From CBDULQ01 sp965368115 (lineage in GTDB: Bacteria > Pseudomonadota > Gammaproteobacteria > SZUA-229): a DNA stretch of 12,368 bases. The DNA lies in NCBI GenBank assembly GCA_965368115.1, contig CBDULQ010000100.1, forward strand, positions 1-12,368, in the 5' to 3' direction. The notes under the pieces were generated by a model. It did no database searches, was not told where the DNA came from, and saw nothing but the letters and a program-made list of their open reading frames with translations. Below are positions 5,800 to 12,368 of this stretch, one piece after another. Position numbers and translations under genes: made by a program. Positions within the stretch are counted from its first letter, which is position 1; each line of letters opens with the position of its first letter.

Positions 5800-6126
5800 A
5801 TGGCGCTGAGTATTTCCGAGCATGCTGCGGAACGCGTCAAGGCGTTTCTGCAGAATCGCGGTAAAGGTCTGGGTGTGCGCCTCGGTGTCAGAACCTCCGG
5901 TTGTTCCGGTATGGCTTATGTCATCGAGTTCGTCGACGAGATCGATGCCGACCAGGATGCCGTGTTCGAAGATCAGGGTGTAACCATCGTGGTGGACAGA
6001 AAAAGCCTGGTGTATCTGGACGGTACGCAAATCGATTTCGTCAAGGAAGGGCTCAACGAAGGCTTCAAGTTCAGCAATCCGAACGAATCCGATCGTTGCG
6101 GTTGCGGCGAAAGTTTTACCGTCTGA
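5800..6126 (+). CDS. iscA: A-type Fe-S carrier IscA
   Basis: A 108-residue A-type carrier thought to take clusters or iron to target apoproteins, particularly for [4Fe-4S] assembly. The three conserved cysteines are Cys35 (TSGCSGMAY), Cys100 and Cys102 (CGCGESF). The acidic VDEIDADQDAVFEDQGV segment and LDGTQIDFV are typical of IscA/HesB proteins. It is placed between iscU and hscB as in E. coli and Azotobacter, which supports IscA over ErpA or SufA. The ribosome site overlaps the iscU stop (GGGACTGAG, 5788-5796). Confidence 0.97.
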   Translation: MALSISEHAAERVKAFLQNRGKGLGVRLGVRTSGCSGMAYVIEFVDEIDADQDAVFEDQGVTIVVDRKSLVYLDGTQIDFVKEGLNEGFKFSNPNESDRCGCGESFTV

Positions 6127-6140
6127 CGCAGCCGGCCTCG

Positions 6141-6701
6141 ATGAACGATTCAGTCACCGCAAACGATCTGTTTTCAAAAAACTATTTTGAAATCTTTGCG
6201 CTCGATGTGGTATTCGATGTCGATGCAGGGACGGTTGCGGAACGTCATCGGGAATTGCAGAAACAGTATCATCCGGATCGTTTCGCCAGTGCCGACGAAG
6301 CTCAACGACGTCTTGCCGTGCAACAGACCGCGCTACTCAACCAGGCCTTTCAAACCCTCAGCGACCCGTTACTGCGTGCCCAGTATCTACTCGCCCTGAA
6401 AGGTGTCGATATGAACAACGACACCGATACATCCATGGATGGCGCATTTCTCATGGCGCAAATGGAACTACGTGAAGCGATCGCTGACGTGCGTGGACGT
6501 GACGATCCGCTGGCCGCTCTGGATGAGCTAATGAAGGGATCAAAACAGAATATACAACAATACATGGACGAATTCGCCCGCTTATATGCCACAGAGGATC
6601 TGGCATCGGCGCGCGACAGCGTGCGCAAATTGCAGTTTCTGTTCAAGGCGCAGCAGGAAATCACTGCCCTGTTAGAACAGATTGAAGATGAGTTGTTATA
6701 A
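6141..6701 (+). CDS. hscB: J-domain co-chaperone HscB (Hsc20)
   Basis: A 186-residue J-domain protein that brings IscU to HscA and stimulates its ATPase. NYFEIFALDVVFDVD (14-28) begins the J domain, and the invariant HPD triad is at 44-46 within QKQYHPDRFAS. The C-terminal part (about 95-186) is the helical bundle that binds IscU. NYFEIF aligns with the start of E. coli HscB, so this protein has about 12 extra N-terminal residues (MNDSVTANDLFSK). No closer start codon removes them. The frame is open upstream but overlaps iscA; ATG 6141 is the first plausible start, 15 bases after the iscA stop, with a weak ribosome site. Sequence divergence from E. coli is high apart from the HPD region, as is usual for HscB. 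Confidence 0.95.
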   Translation: MNDSVTANDLFSKNYFEIFALDVVFDVDAGTVAERHRELQKQYHPDRFASADEAQRRLAVQQTALLNQAFQTLSDPLLRAQYLLALKGVDMNNDTDTSMDGAFLMAQMELREAIADVRGRDDPLAALDELMKGSKQNIQQYMDEFARLYATEDLASARDSVRKLQFLFKAQQEITALLEQIEDELL

Positions 6702-6715
6702 ATAAGAAGAAGTAT

Positions 6716-8614
6716 ATGGCCTTATTACAGATATCAGAACCGGGTCAGTCCAGTGCACCGCATCAGCGTCGCCTTGCGGTGGGCATCGACCTGGGTACCA
6801 CCAACTCACTGGTGGCGACCGTGCGCAGCGGTGTCAGCGAAACGCTGCCGGATGAGCAGGGTCGTCATCGATTGCCGTCGGTGGTGCGCTACCTGGAAAA
6901 TCATGGCATCGAAATCGGTCAGGTGGCGAAACAGCACACCGTCGATGATCCTCACAACACCATTGTGTCCATCAAGCGCATGATGGGGCGGGGCGTGGCG
7001 GATTTGAAATCGCTGGGTGACCATTCGCCCTACCGGTTCGTCGATGCCGATACCGCCGTGCCGAAGATCAGCACTGCGGCCGGTGACAAAACCGCTGTCG
7101 AAGTGTCTGCAGAAATTTTACGCGTTCTTAAACAGCGCAGTGAACAAACCCTGGGTGACGAGTTACTCGGCGCCGTGATTACCGTACCTGCCTATTTCGA
7201 CGATGCGCAACGTCAGGCGACCCGGGATGCCGCGCGCCTCGCCGGACTCAATGTATTGCGCCTGCTCAACGAACCGACGGCTGCCGCTGTGGCCTATGGT
7301 CTGGATTCCGCGGCCGAAGGGCTGATCGCGGTTTACGACCTGGGTGGCGGCACCTTTGATATTTCCATCCTGCGTATTAACAAGGGTGTGTTCGAGGTGC
7401 TGGCCACTGGTGGCGACAGCGCCCTGGGCGGTGACGATTTCGATCAGGCGATTGCCGAGTGGATTGCCGCCCAGGCCGGTCTCGATCTGCAGCAGCTGTC
7501 CGCGGGCGTCGCGCGTATGTTGCTGCGCGAAGCCTGTGCCGCCAAGGAGGCGCTGGCCGAGCAGGAACAGGTGGAGCTGAATATCCGGCTCGACGATTCA
7601 CAGACCTGGTTCGGTTCGCTGAATCGGGACACCTTCAATGAGCTGGTGGACCCGCTGATCAAAAAAACACTGCTGTCCTGTCGGCGCGCCCTGCGTGACG
7701 CCCAGGTCGAAGTGACGGATATCGGTGAGGTGGTCATGGTGGGTGGCTCCACACGCAGTCTGCGGGTGCGTGAACGGGTCGGTGAATTCTTCCAGCGGCC
7801 GCCGCTGGTGTCCATCGACCCGGATCGGGTCGTGGCCATCGGCGCCGCCACCCAGGCCAATGCGCTGGTCGGTAACAGCAGTGACGGCGAGATGCTGCTG
7901 CTGGATGTATTGCCGCTGTCGCTGGGCATCGAAACCATGGGCGGCCTGGTGGAAAAAATCATCAGCCGCAACACGCCGATCCCGGTATCCCGTGCCCAGG
8001 AATTCACCACCTATAAAGACGGTCAGACCGCCATGGCGGTGCATGTGCTGCAGGGTGAACGGGAACTGGTAGCGGATTGTCGCTCGCTGGCACGTTTCGA
8101 ATTGCGCGATTTCCCGGCTATGGTGGCCGGCGCGGCGCGGATTCGGGTGACCTTCCAGGTCGATGCGGACGGCCTGCTCAGTGTTTCGGCCCAGGAGCAG
8201 ACATCCGGCGTCAGTGCCCGGGTGGAGGTGAAACCGTCCTATGGTCTGAGCGACAGTGAAATCGAAACCATGCTGCGTGAGTCCATGGATCATGCCCAGG
8301 ATGATATGCAACTGCGCAGCCTGCGCGAGCAGCAGGTGGAAGCGGACCGGGTGGTCGAGGCACTGGATGCGGCATTGGCCGCGGACGGCGATGCCATGCT
8401 CAATCCTGAAGAAAAAGCCACCATACTGCATGCCCGTGAACGCCTGCTCACGGTGCGTCACCAGGGCGACCAGGCGCAGGCCGTCAAAGAAGCCATACAG
8501 CAGCTGGAACAGGCCAGTGCGGATTATGTCGCACGCCGCATGAACGCCAGTGTGCAGAGCAGTATGGCCGGTCACCGGGTCGATGAATTCAGCGGCGAAA
8601 AAGAGGGTCATTAA
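6716..8614 (+). CDS. hscA: Hsp70-type chaperone HscA
   Basis: A 632-residue specialised Hsp70 that binds the LPPVK motif of IscU and, with HscB and ATP, promotes cluster transfer. ATPase-domain motifs are GIDLGTTNSLVA (23-34), NEPTAAAVAYG (185-195), DLGGGTFDIS (208-217) and VGGSTR. The substrate-binding domain begins near LPLSLGIETMGG and is followed by the shortened helical lid. The C-terminus lacks the EEVD-type tail of general Hsp70s. The extended N-terminus before RLAVGIDLG and the operon position distinguish it from DnaK. AAGAAGAAG (6704-6712) is a clear ribosome site. The stop TAA overlaps the fdx ATG by one base (TAATG at 8612-8616), implying translational coupling. Confidence 0.98.
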   Translation: MALLQISEPGQSSAPHQRRLAVGIDLGTTNSLVATVRSGVSETLPDEQGRHRLPSVVRYLENHGIEIGQVAKQHTVDDPHNTIVSIKRMMGRGVADLKSLGDHSPYRFVDADTAVPKISTAAGDKTAVEVSAEILRVLKQRSEQTLGDELLGAVITVPAYFDDAQRQATRDAARLAGLNVLRLLNEPTAAAVAYGLDSAAEGLIAVYDLGGGTFDISILRINKGVFEVLATGGDSALGGDDFDQAIAEWIAAQAGLDLQQLSAGVARMLLREACAAKEALAEQEQVELNIRLDDSQTWFGSLNRDTFNELVDPLIKKTLLSCRRALRDAQVEVTDIGEVVMVGGSTRSLRVRERVGEFFQRPPLVSIDPDRVVAIGAATQANALVGNSSDGEMLLLDVLPLSLGIETMGGLVEKIISRNTPIPVSRAQEFTTYKDGQTAMAVHVLQGERELVADCRSLARFELRDFPAMVAGAARIRVTFQVDADGLLSVSAQEQTSGVSARVEVKPSYGLSDSEIETMLRESMDHAQDDMQLRSLREQQVEADRVVEALDAALAADGDAMLNPEEKATILHARERLLTVRHQGDQAQAVKEAIQQLEQASADYVARRMNASVQSSMAGHRVDEFSGEKEGH

Positions 8615-8952
8615 TGACGCAGATTATCTTTCTGCCCCATGACGAACTGTGTCCCGAAGGTGCGGTGATCGAAGCCGAACCCGGCACGACCATTTGCGAT
8701 GCGGCCCAGCAGGGCGGCATCGAGATCGAGCATGCCTGCGAAAAGTCCTGTGCCTGTACCACCTGCCATGTGTACGTGCGCGAAGGCGGTGAGTCGCTGA
8801 ATGACAACAGCGACGACGAAGACGACATGCTGGACAAGGCCTGGGGGCTGGATCCGGACTCGCGGCTCAGCTGCCAGGCGGTGGTCGGCGACACCGACCT
8901 GGTCGTGGAAATTCCCAGATACACCATCAATATGGTGAGTGAACATCGATAG
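8614..8952 (+). CDS. fdx: Isc-type [2Fe-2S] ferredoxin
   Basis: A 112-residue adrenodoxin-like ferredoxin that feeds electrons to cluster assembly on IscS/IscU. Cluster ligands are Cys42, Cys48 and Cys51 (ACEKSCACTTC) and Cys87 (LSCQA). The additional Cys46 present in E. coli Fdx is also kept. The acidic patch NDNSDDEDDMLDKAWGL (64-80) is the usual docking surface for redox partners. GAGGG (8603-8607) is a good ribosome site inside the end of hscA. It is the last recognisable isc gene here; iscX does not follow. Confidence 0.98.
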   Translation: MTQIIFLPHDELCPEGAVIEAEPGTTICDAAQQGGIEIEHACEKSCACTTCHVYVREGGESLNDNSDDEDDMLDKAWGLDPDSRLSCQAVVGDTDLVVEIPRYTINMVSEHR

Positions 8953-9177
8953 ACCCGCTCGCGCTTGCCTCGTCAGCCATCAGTTCTGATCGAGTCCTGC
9001 CCCGTCTGTTCGGGTGGCGGGCGCTTCTCCACAGAAACCGACATTTTTCCGATCAATGCTCCGGGAAGCCGAGTCTTTCCGGGGAACTTGTCGTGAGTCA
9101 TTGTTTATTAATGTCTGTCGGTTTAACGTGTCCTGGACATCCCTGAACCTGAATAGATTTACGAAAGAGTTATACCC
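8953..9177. other. Gap between the isc operon and the antiporter
   Basis: I see no gene in these 225 bases. A weak hairpin, CCGGGAA (9061-9067) with TTTCCGG (9076-9082) and an 8-base loop, lacks a T-run, and ATCAG/CTGAT (8979-8990) is a minor dyad. Neither is a convincing terminator, so how the isc transcript ends is not apparent. TTGTTT (9101-9106) with a 17-base spacer to TAACGT (9124-9129) is only a poor promoter candidate for the next gene. An iscX gene, often found here in relatives, is absent. Confidence 0.6.
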
Positions 9178-10890
9178 GTGGGTATGGACTATTTGTCTGA
9201 CATTCTGATGCTGCTGGCAGCGGCGATCATCGCTGTTCCTCTGTTCCAGTTTTTGAAGCTCGGAGCGATTCCCGGCTTTCTGGTTGCGGGTGTGGTGCTA
9301 GGTCCTTCGGGACTGGCTTACATTGAAGACAACCAGATGATTACACATCTGGCGGAGCTGGGTGTGGTTCTGCTGTTGTTCATCATCGGGATGGAAATCA
9401 ATCCTTCGAGGCTGTGGAAAATGCGCCGGCTGGTACTGGGGCTTGGAACCCTGCAGGTACTGGTTACAGGTGGCATTTTAACGGTTTTAATCCAGAGTCT
9501 ACTGGGGCTTTCATGGAAAGTGTCGTTACTGGTCGGGCTCGCGCTGTCGCTTTCGTCGACAGCCTTCGTACTTCAATTATTGACTGAAAAGAAACTGCTT
9601 TACTCCGGATATGGCCGACCGGCAGTTGCGATATTGCTGATGCAGGACCTGGCGGTGGTTCCGCTACTGGCACTGGTTTCCCTGATGGCGGTGCCGGAAC
9701 TGACCATAGCGGAAGATGTGTTTTTTGCCCTTGGCGAGGCGCTGGCGATCCTGATGCTGATCATTGTCTTTGCCCGATATGTGTTGAATCCAGTGCTCAA
9801 AATACTGGTCAGGCACGGTGTTCCCGAAATATTCACGGCCTCTGCACTGTTGCTGGTTCTTGGCTCTGCAATGTTGATGGAGCATATCGGATTGTCCAGC
9901 GCCATGGGGGCGTTTATTGCAGGTTTGTTAATTGCCGATTCATCTTATCGGCATCAGATTGGCGCCGAAATTCAGCCGTTTCGCGGACTGCTGCTGGGTC
10001 TGTTTTTCATGTCCATGGGAATGAAACTGGATTTGTCGACCTTTCTTCAGCAGCCAGCAGGCCTGCTGGCCGGCGTTGTTGGCCTGTTGGTAATCAAATG
10101 TGTATCGCTATGGATGTTATCGCGTCTGTTCGGTCTTGCTGGAAAAATTTCATGGTCGCTGGCGGTATTGCTCTCGCAGAGTGGCGAGTTTGCGCTGGTG
10201 CTGTTTGCGGTGGCGAAAACGGCCGGTCTGCTTGATGCTGAAATGTTCCAGTATCTTCTGATCGTCGTTTTACTCAGCATGCTCGTTACACCTTTGCTCG
10301 ACAAGCTTGCGCTGCGTATTGCGTATGGGCATCAGACGACGGCATCCGACTCTCGGGATATTGTACCGGTCGAATCAGTTGATCGTTCCGATCGAATTCT
10401 AATTGCAGGATTTGGCCGCATGGGGCATCGAATCGGCTATATCCTGGAACAGGTCAATTTGCCCTATATCGCGATCGATGCAGATGCGATGCTGGTGGAG
10501 CGAGAGCGAGCTGAAGGGAAACCGGTTTATTTTGGCGATGCCCAGCGACCGGAGGTTCTGCGTCTGGCGGGGGCCGCTGATGCCCCTCTGGTGATTGTTG
10601 CTATTGATGATTATGATGCAGCGGAACGAGTGGTGGCTGCTCTTCACTCGGCGTTTCCTAAAGTCCCGGTGTTTGCACGCGGACATGACCTGGCAAAGTG
10701 TCGCGATCTGAAAATGCTCGGTGCCTATTTCACAGTGTCGGAAACTCTGGAAGCGAGTGCGGAGCTGGCACGCTCTGCGATGTTGTATCTGGGTGAGCAG
10801 GGCGAGAATGTAGACAAGGCGCTGGAAAAGTTCAGAAGCGATTATTATGGTCGCATCGAAACATCGCAGCGCGTTGGTCAATCCGATTAA
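9178..10890 (+). CDS. Kef-type K+/H+ antiporter with TrkA-N domain (CPA2)
   Basis: A 570-residue inner-membrane cation:proton antiporter. Residues 1-380 contain about a dozen hydrophobic segments of the Na+/H+-exchanger fold. Visible CPA2 motifs are GFLVAGVVLGPSGL (33-46), LLFIIGMEINP (66-76), SLSSTAFVLQLL (124-135) and the membrane Gln-Asp pair QD at 156-157. Residues about 405-520 form a Rossmann RCK/TrkA-N domain with the nucleotide-binding loop GFGRMG (411-416) and acidic IDAD (433-436). The domain order is that of KefB/KefC, which protect cells from electrophiles by K+ efflux; glutathione gating was not verified, so no symbol is given. GTG 9178 is preferred because AAAGAG (9164-9169) lies 8 bases upstream; ATG 9184 is the alternative. 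Third-position GC is lower by eye than in the isc genes. Confidence 0.92.
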   Translation: MGMDYLSDILMLLAAAIIAVPLFQFLKLGAIPGFLVAGVVLGPSGLAYIEDNQMITHLAELGVVLLLFIIGMEINPSRLWKMRRLVLGLGTLQVLVTGGILTVLIQSLLGLSWKVSLLVGLALSLSSTAFVLQLLTEKKLLYSGYGRPAVAILLMQDLAVVPLLALVSLMAVPELTIAEDVFFALGEALAILMLIIVFARYVLNPVLKILVRHGVPEIFTASALLLVLGSAMLMEHIGLSSAMGAFIAGLLIADSSYRHQIGAEIQPFRGLLLGLFFMSMGMKLDLSTFLQQPAGLLAGVVGLLVIKCVSLWMLSRLFGLAGKISWSLAVLLSQSGEFALVLFAVAKTAGLLDAEMFQYLLIVVLLSMLVTPLLDKLALRIAYGHQTTASDSRDIVPVESVDRSDRILIAGFGRMGHRIGYILEQVNLPYIAIDADAMLVERERAEGKPVYFGDAQRPEVLRLAGAADAPLVIVAIDDYDAAERVVAALHSAFPKVPVFARGHDLAKCRDLKMLGAYFTVSETLEASAELARSAMLYLGEQGENVDKALEKFRSDYYGRIETSQRVGQSD

Positions 10891-10908
10891 CGCCTGCTGG
10901 CATGCAAT

Positions 10909-10918
10909 ACCTATAGGT
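10909..10918. repeat. Perfect 10-base palindrome downstream of the antiporter
   Basis: ACCTATAGGT is self-complementary and lies 19 bases after the antiporter stop. It could bind a dimeric regulator or be chance. No terminator with a T-run is visible in this 115-base gap. Confidence 0.4.
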
Positions 10919-10953
10919 CTCCAGCGTCCTTTAGTCCGAAGTGACAATGAACT

Positions 10954-10982
10954 TTTACCTGAACTTGCCTCAAAAAAATAAT
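10954..10982 (+). promoter_or_regulatory. Candidate promoter of the P-type ATPase
   Basis: TTTACC (10954-10959, 4 of 6) and AATAAT (10977-10982, 5 of 6) are 17 bases apart. The start would fall near 10989, giving a leader of about 17 bases before the ATG at 11006. This suggests that the ATPase can be expressed independently of the antiporter. Assigned by eye. Confidence 0.45.
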
Positions 10983-11005
10983 CCTTACACTGACCGGTGT
11001 GCACA

Positions 11006-12368
11006 ATGAATACTGATATAGCATTTAATTTCGACCTGGCCGTTATTGAGTGGGTTGTTTTGATACTGGGACTGGTGGTCCTGTCCATTGTGGGCACCAT
11101 CATGATGCGTCGGTCAGGTAAGGCTGTGGCGCATTCCGCTAGTCAGCGACACGACGGTGAGTCTGAGGGCAGTGACTGGCACGCACAGGCCTATACTGAT
11201 ACGTTCGAAAAACTTGATTCGAAGCAGCAGGGGCTGGCGCAACAGGAAGCCATCGACAGGCTGGAAACCTACGGGCCGAATCAACTTCCAGAGCCGGAAG
11301 CACGGGGGCCTTTGCTGAGGTTTTTCTCCCAGTTTCACAATGTGCTGATCTATGTGCTGCTGCTCGCCAGTGCGGTGACCGCAATGCTCGGACACTGGGT
11401 GGATGCCGGGGTCATAATGGGCGTGGTGGTCGTCAATGCCATCATTGGTTTTCTGCAGGAAGGTAAGGCAGAAGATGCATTGAAAGCCATTCGGAACATG
11501 TTGTCGTCCTATGCCATGGTCATCCGTGATGGCCACCAGATCAAACTGGCCGCCACTGATCTGGTGCCCGGCGATATTGTCTTTCTGCAATCCGGAGATA
11601 AGGTGCCGGCTGATTTGCGTTTGTTCAGGACCAAGGGATTACAGATTCAGGAATCCGCACTCACTGGTGAGTCTGTCGCGGTTGAGAAGATTACCGATCC
11701 GGTCTCCAGGGATGCTGTAATCGGCGATCGCCGCTGTATCGCTTATTCCGGAACGTTGGTAACGCACGGTCAGGGATCAGGCATCGTGATCGCGACAGGT
11801 GCAAACACTGAGCTCGGCCATATCAGTGCACTGGTTTCAAAGGTTGAATCATTAACGACACCGTTGCTGAATCAGATGAGCCAGTTTGGGCGCTGGTTAA
11901 CCGCGGCAATTTTACTGATTGCAGCTTTTACTTTTGTTTTTGGCGTATCACTGCGTGATTACATGTTCACCGAAATGTTTCTTGCCTCGGTGAGCCTTGC
12001 CGTTGCGGCCATTCCCGAAGGCCTGCCCGCAATCATGACCATAACGCTGGCCATTGGTGTGCAGCGAATGGCCAGACGAAATGCGATTATCCGAAGATTG
12101 CCTGCGGTTGAAACCCTGGGTTCCGTCAGCGTAATTTGTTCTGACAAAACCGGTACGCTGACTCGGAATGAGATGACAGTGCGTACAATCGTCACGGGAG
12201 GACAGCCGTTTGAGTTTTCAGGTACGGGCTACAATCCGCATGGTTCAGTGTCGTTGCACAATCACGACATTGATCCGAGTGAGCAGCTGCTGCTAAGGCA
12301 GGTGTTGCAGGGCGGCTTGCTATGTAATGATGCGGCACTCGAGCAGAGTGAGGGAGACTGGCACATAC
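11006..12368 (+). CDS. P2-type cation-transporting ATPase, Ca2+-ATPase-like (5' part)
   Basis: The first 454 codons of an inner-membrane ion pump that runs off the right edge. After an unusual N-terminal hydrophobic segment (LAVIEWVVLILGLVVLSIVG, 11-30) and a polar linker come the cation-ATPase N domain (about 60-105), membrane helices M1/M2 (about 110-150), the actuator domain with TGES (220-223), M3/M4 with VAAIPEGLP (333-341), and the phosphorylation motif SDKTGTLT with phospho-Asp380. The M4 motif matches that of SERCA-type Ca2+ pumps, including the Glu of PEGLP, so Ca2+ or a similar divalent ion is likely; the M5/M6 ion-site residues lie beyond the window. An in-frame TGA at 10991 limits the start to ATG 11006 or GTG 10997, or a later internal ATG (11102, 11105). 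None has a good Shine-Dalgarno. Confidence 0.93.
   Translation, partial: MNTDIAFNFDLAVIEWVVLILGLVVLSIVGTIMMRRSGKAVAHSASQRHDGESEGSDWHAQAYTDTFEKLDSKQQGLAQQEAIDRLETYGPNQLPEPEARGPLLRFFSQFHNVLIYVLLLASAVTAMLGHWVDAGVIMGVVVVNAIIGFLQEGKAEDALKAIRNMLSSYAMVIRDGHQIKLAATDLVPGDIVFLQSGDKVPADLRLFRTKGLQIQESALTGESVAVEKITDPVSRDAVIGDRRCIAYSGTLVTHGQGSGIVIATGANTELGHISALVSKVESLTTPLLNQMSQFGRWLTAAILLIAAFTFVFGVSLRDYMFTEMFLASVSLAVAAIPEGLPAIMTITLAIGVQRMARRNAIIRRLPAVETLGSVSVICSDKTGTLTRNEMTVRTIVTGGQPFEFSGTGYNPHGSVSLHNHDIDPSEQLLLRQVLQGGLLCNDAALEQSEGDWHI

Noticed and set aside
7598..8611. - strand frame of 337 codons opposite hscA
   Set aside because: A shadow of HscA, with no family motif in the translation.
9061..9082. 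Hairpin after fdx as an isc operon terminator
   Set aside because: It needs a G-T pair, has an 8-base loop and is not followed by a T-run.
9014..9208. Small + strand frame of 64 codons before the antiporter, considered as a possible iscX or leader peptide
   Set aside because: No similarity to IscX, no ribosome site, and it runs into the antiporter gene in another frame.
1..12368. Search for CRISPR arrays, toxin-antitoxin or defence genes, tRNAs, insertion sequences and phage genes
   Set aside because: No spaced repeats, transposase motifs, tRNA-like cloverleaf ends or defence domains were seen. The window is housekeeping DNA plus two ion transporters.

Overview
The window is bacterial chromosomal DNA and reads as a gammaproteobacterium of moderately high GC. 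The basis is the isc gene order (cysE-iscR-iscS-iscU-iscA-hscB-hscA-fdx), close similarity to Escherichia/Azotobacter-type Isc proteins, and an IF-1 of standard length. The order or genus cannot be fixed from the sequence. I see no tRNA, rRNA, CRISPR array, insertion sequence or phage gene. Most of the window is core housekeeping DNA and no exotic system is evident; the points of interest are mainly regulatory.

Region 1 (1-1350). The last 16 codons of an unidentified + strand gene end at 51. It converges on infA (- strand, IF-1) across a nearly perfect bidirectional terminator. Upstream of infA, also on the - strand, is a secreted M23 zinc metallopeptidase that should act on peptidoglycan. 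A 70-base gap separates it from a divergent PLP aminotransferase.

Region 2 (1351-8952), + strand. A class I/II aminotransferase is followed by cysE (serine acetyltransferase) and then the complete housekeeping iron-sulfur operon. CysE makes O-acetylserine, the precursor of the cysteine whose sulfur IscS mobilises. IscS passes persulfide sulfur to the scaffold IscU. IscA is an A-type carrier, HscB and HscA chaperone cluster release from IscU, and Fdx supplies electrons. IscR is the [2Fe-2S] sensor-repressor. A strong candidate type 1 IscR box overlaps the iscR promoter, which implies negative feedback on the operon. A 196-base iscR-iscS spacer holds two mutually exclusive hairpins and may uncouple iscR from iscSUA expression. 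No iscX follows fdx.

Region 3 (8953-12368), + strand. After a 225-base gap come a Kef-type K+/H+ antiporter (CPA2 plus TrkA-N domain) and, with its own candidate promoter, the first 454 codons of a P2-type (Ca2+-like) cation ATPase that runs off the window. The ATPase has an unusual extra N-terminal hydrophobic segment. By eye, codon use here is less GC-biased at third positions than in the isc genes. The link with the isc operon looks like simple adjacency.
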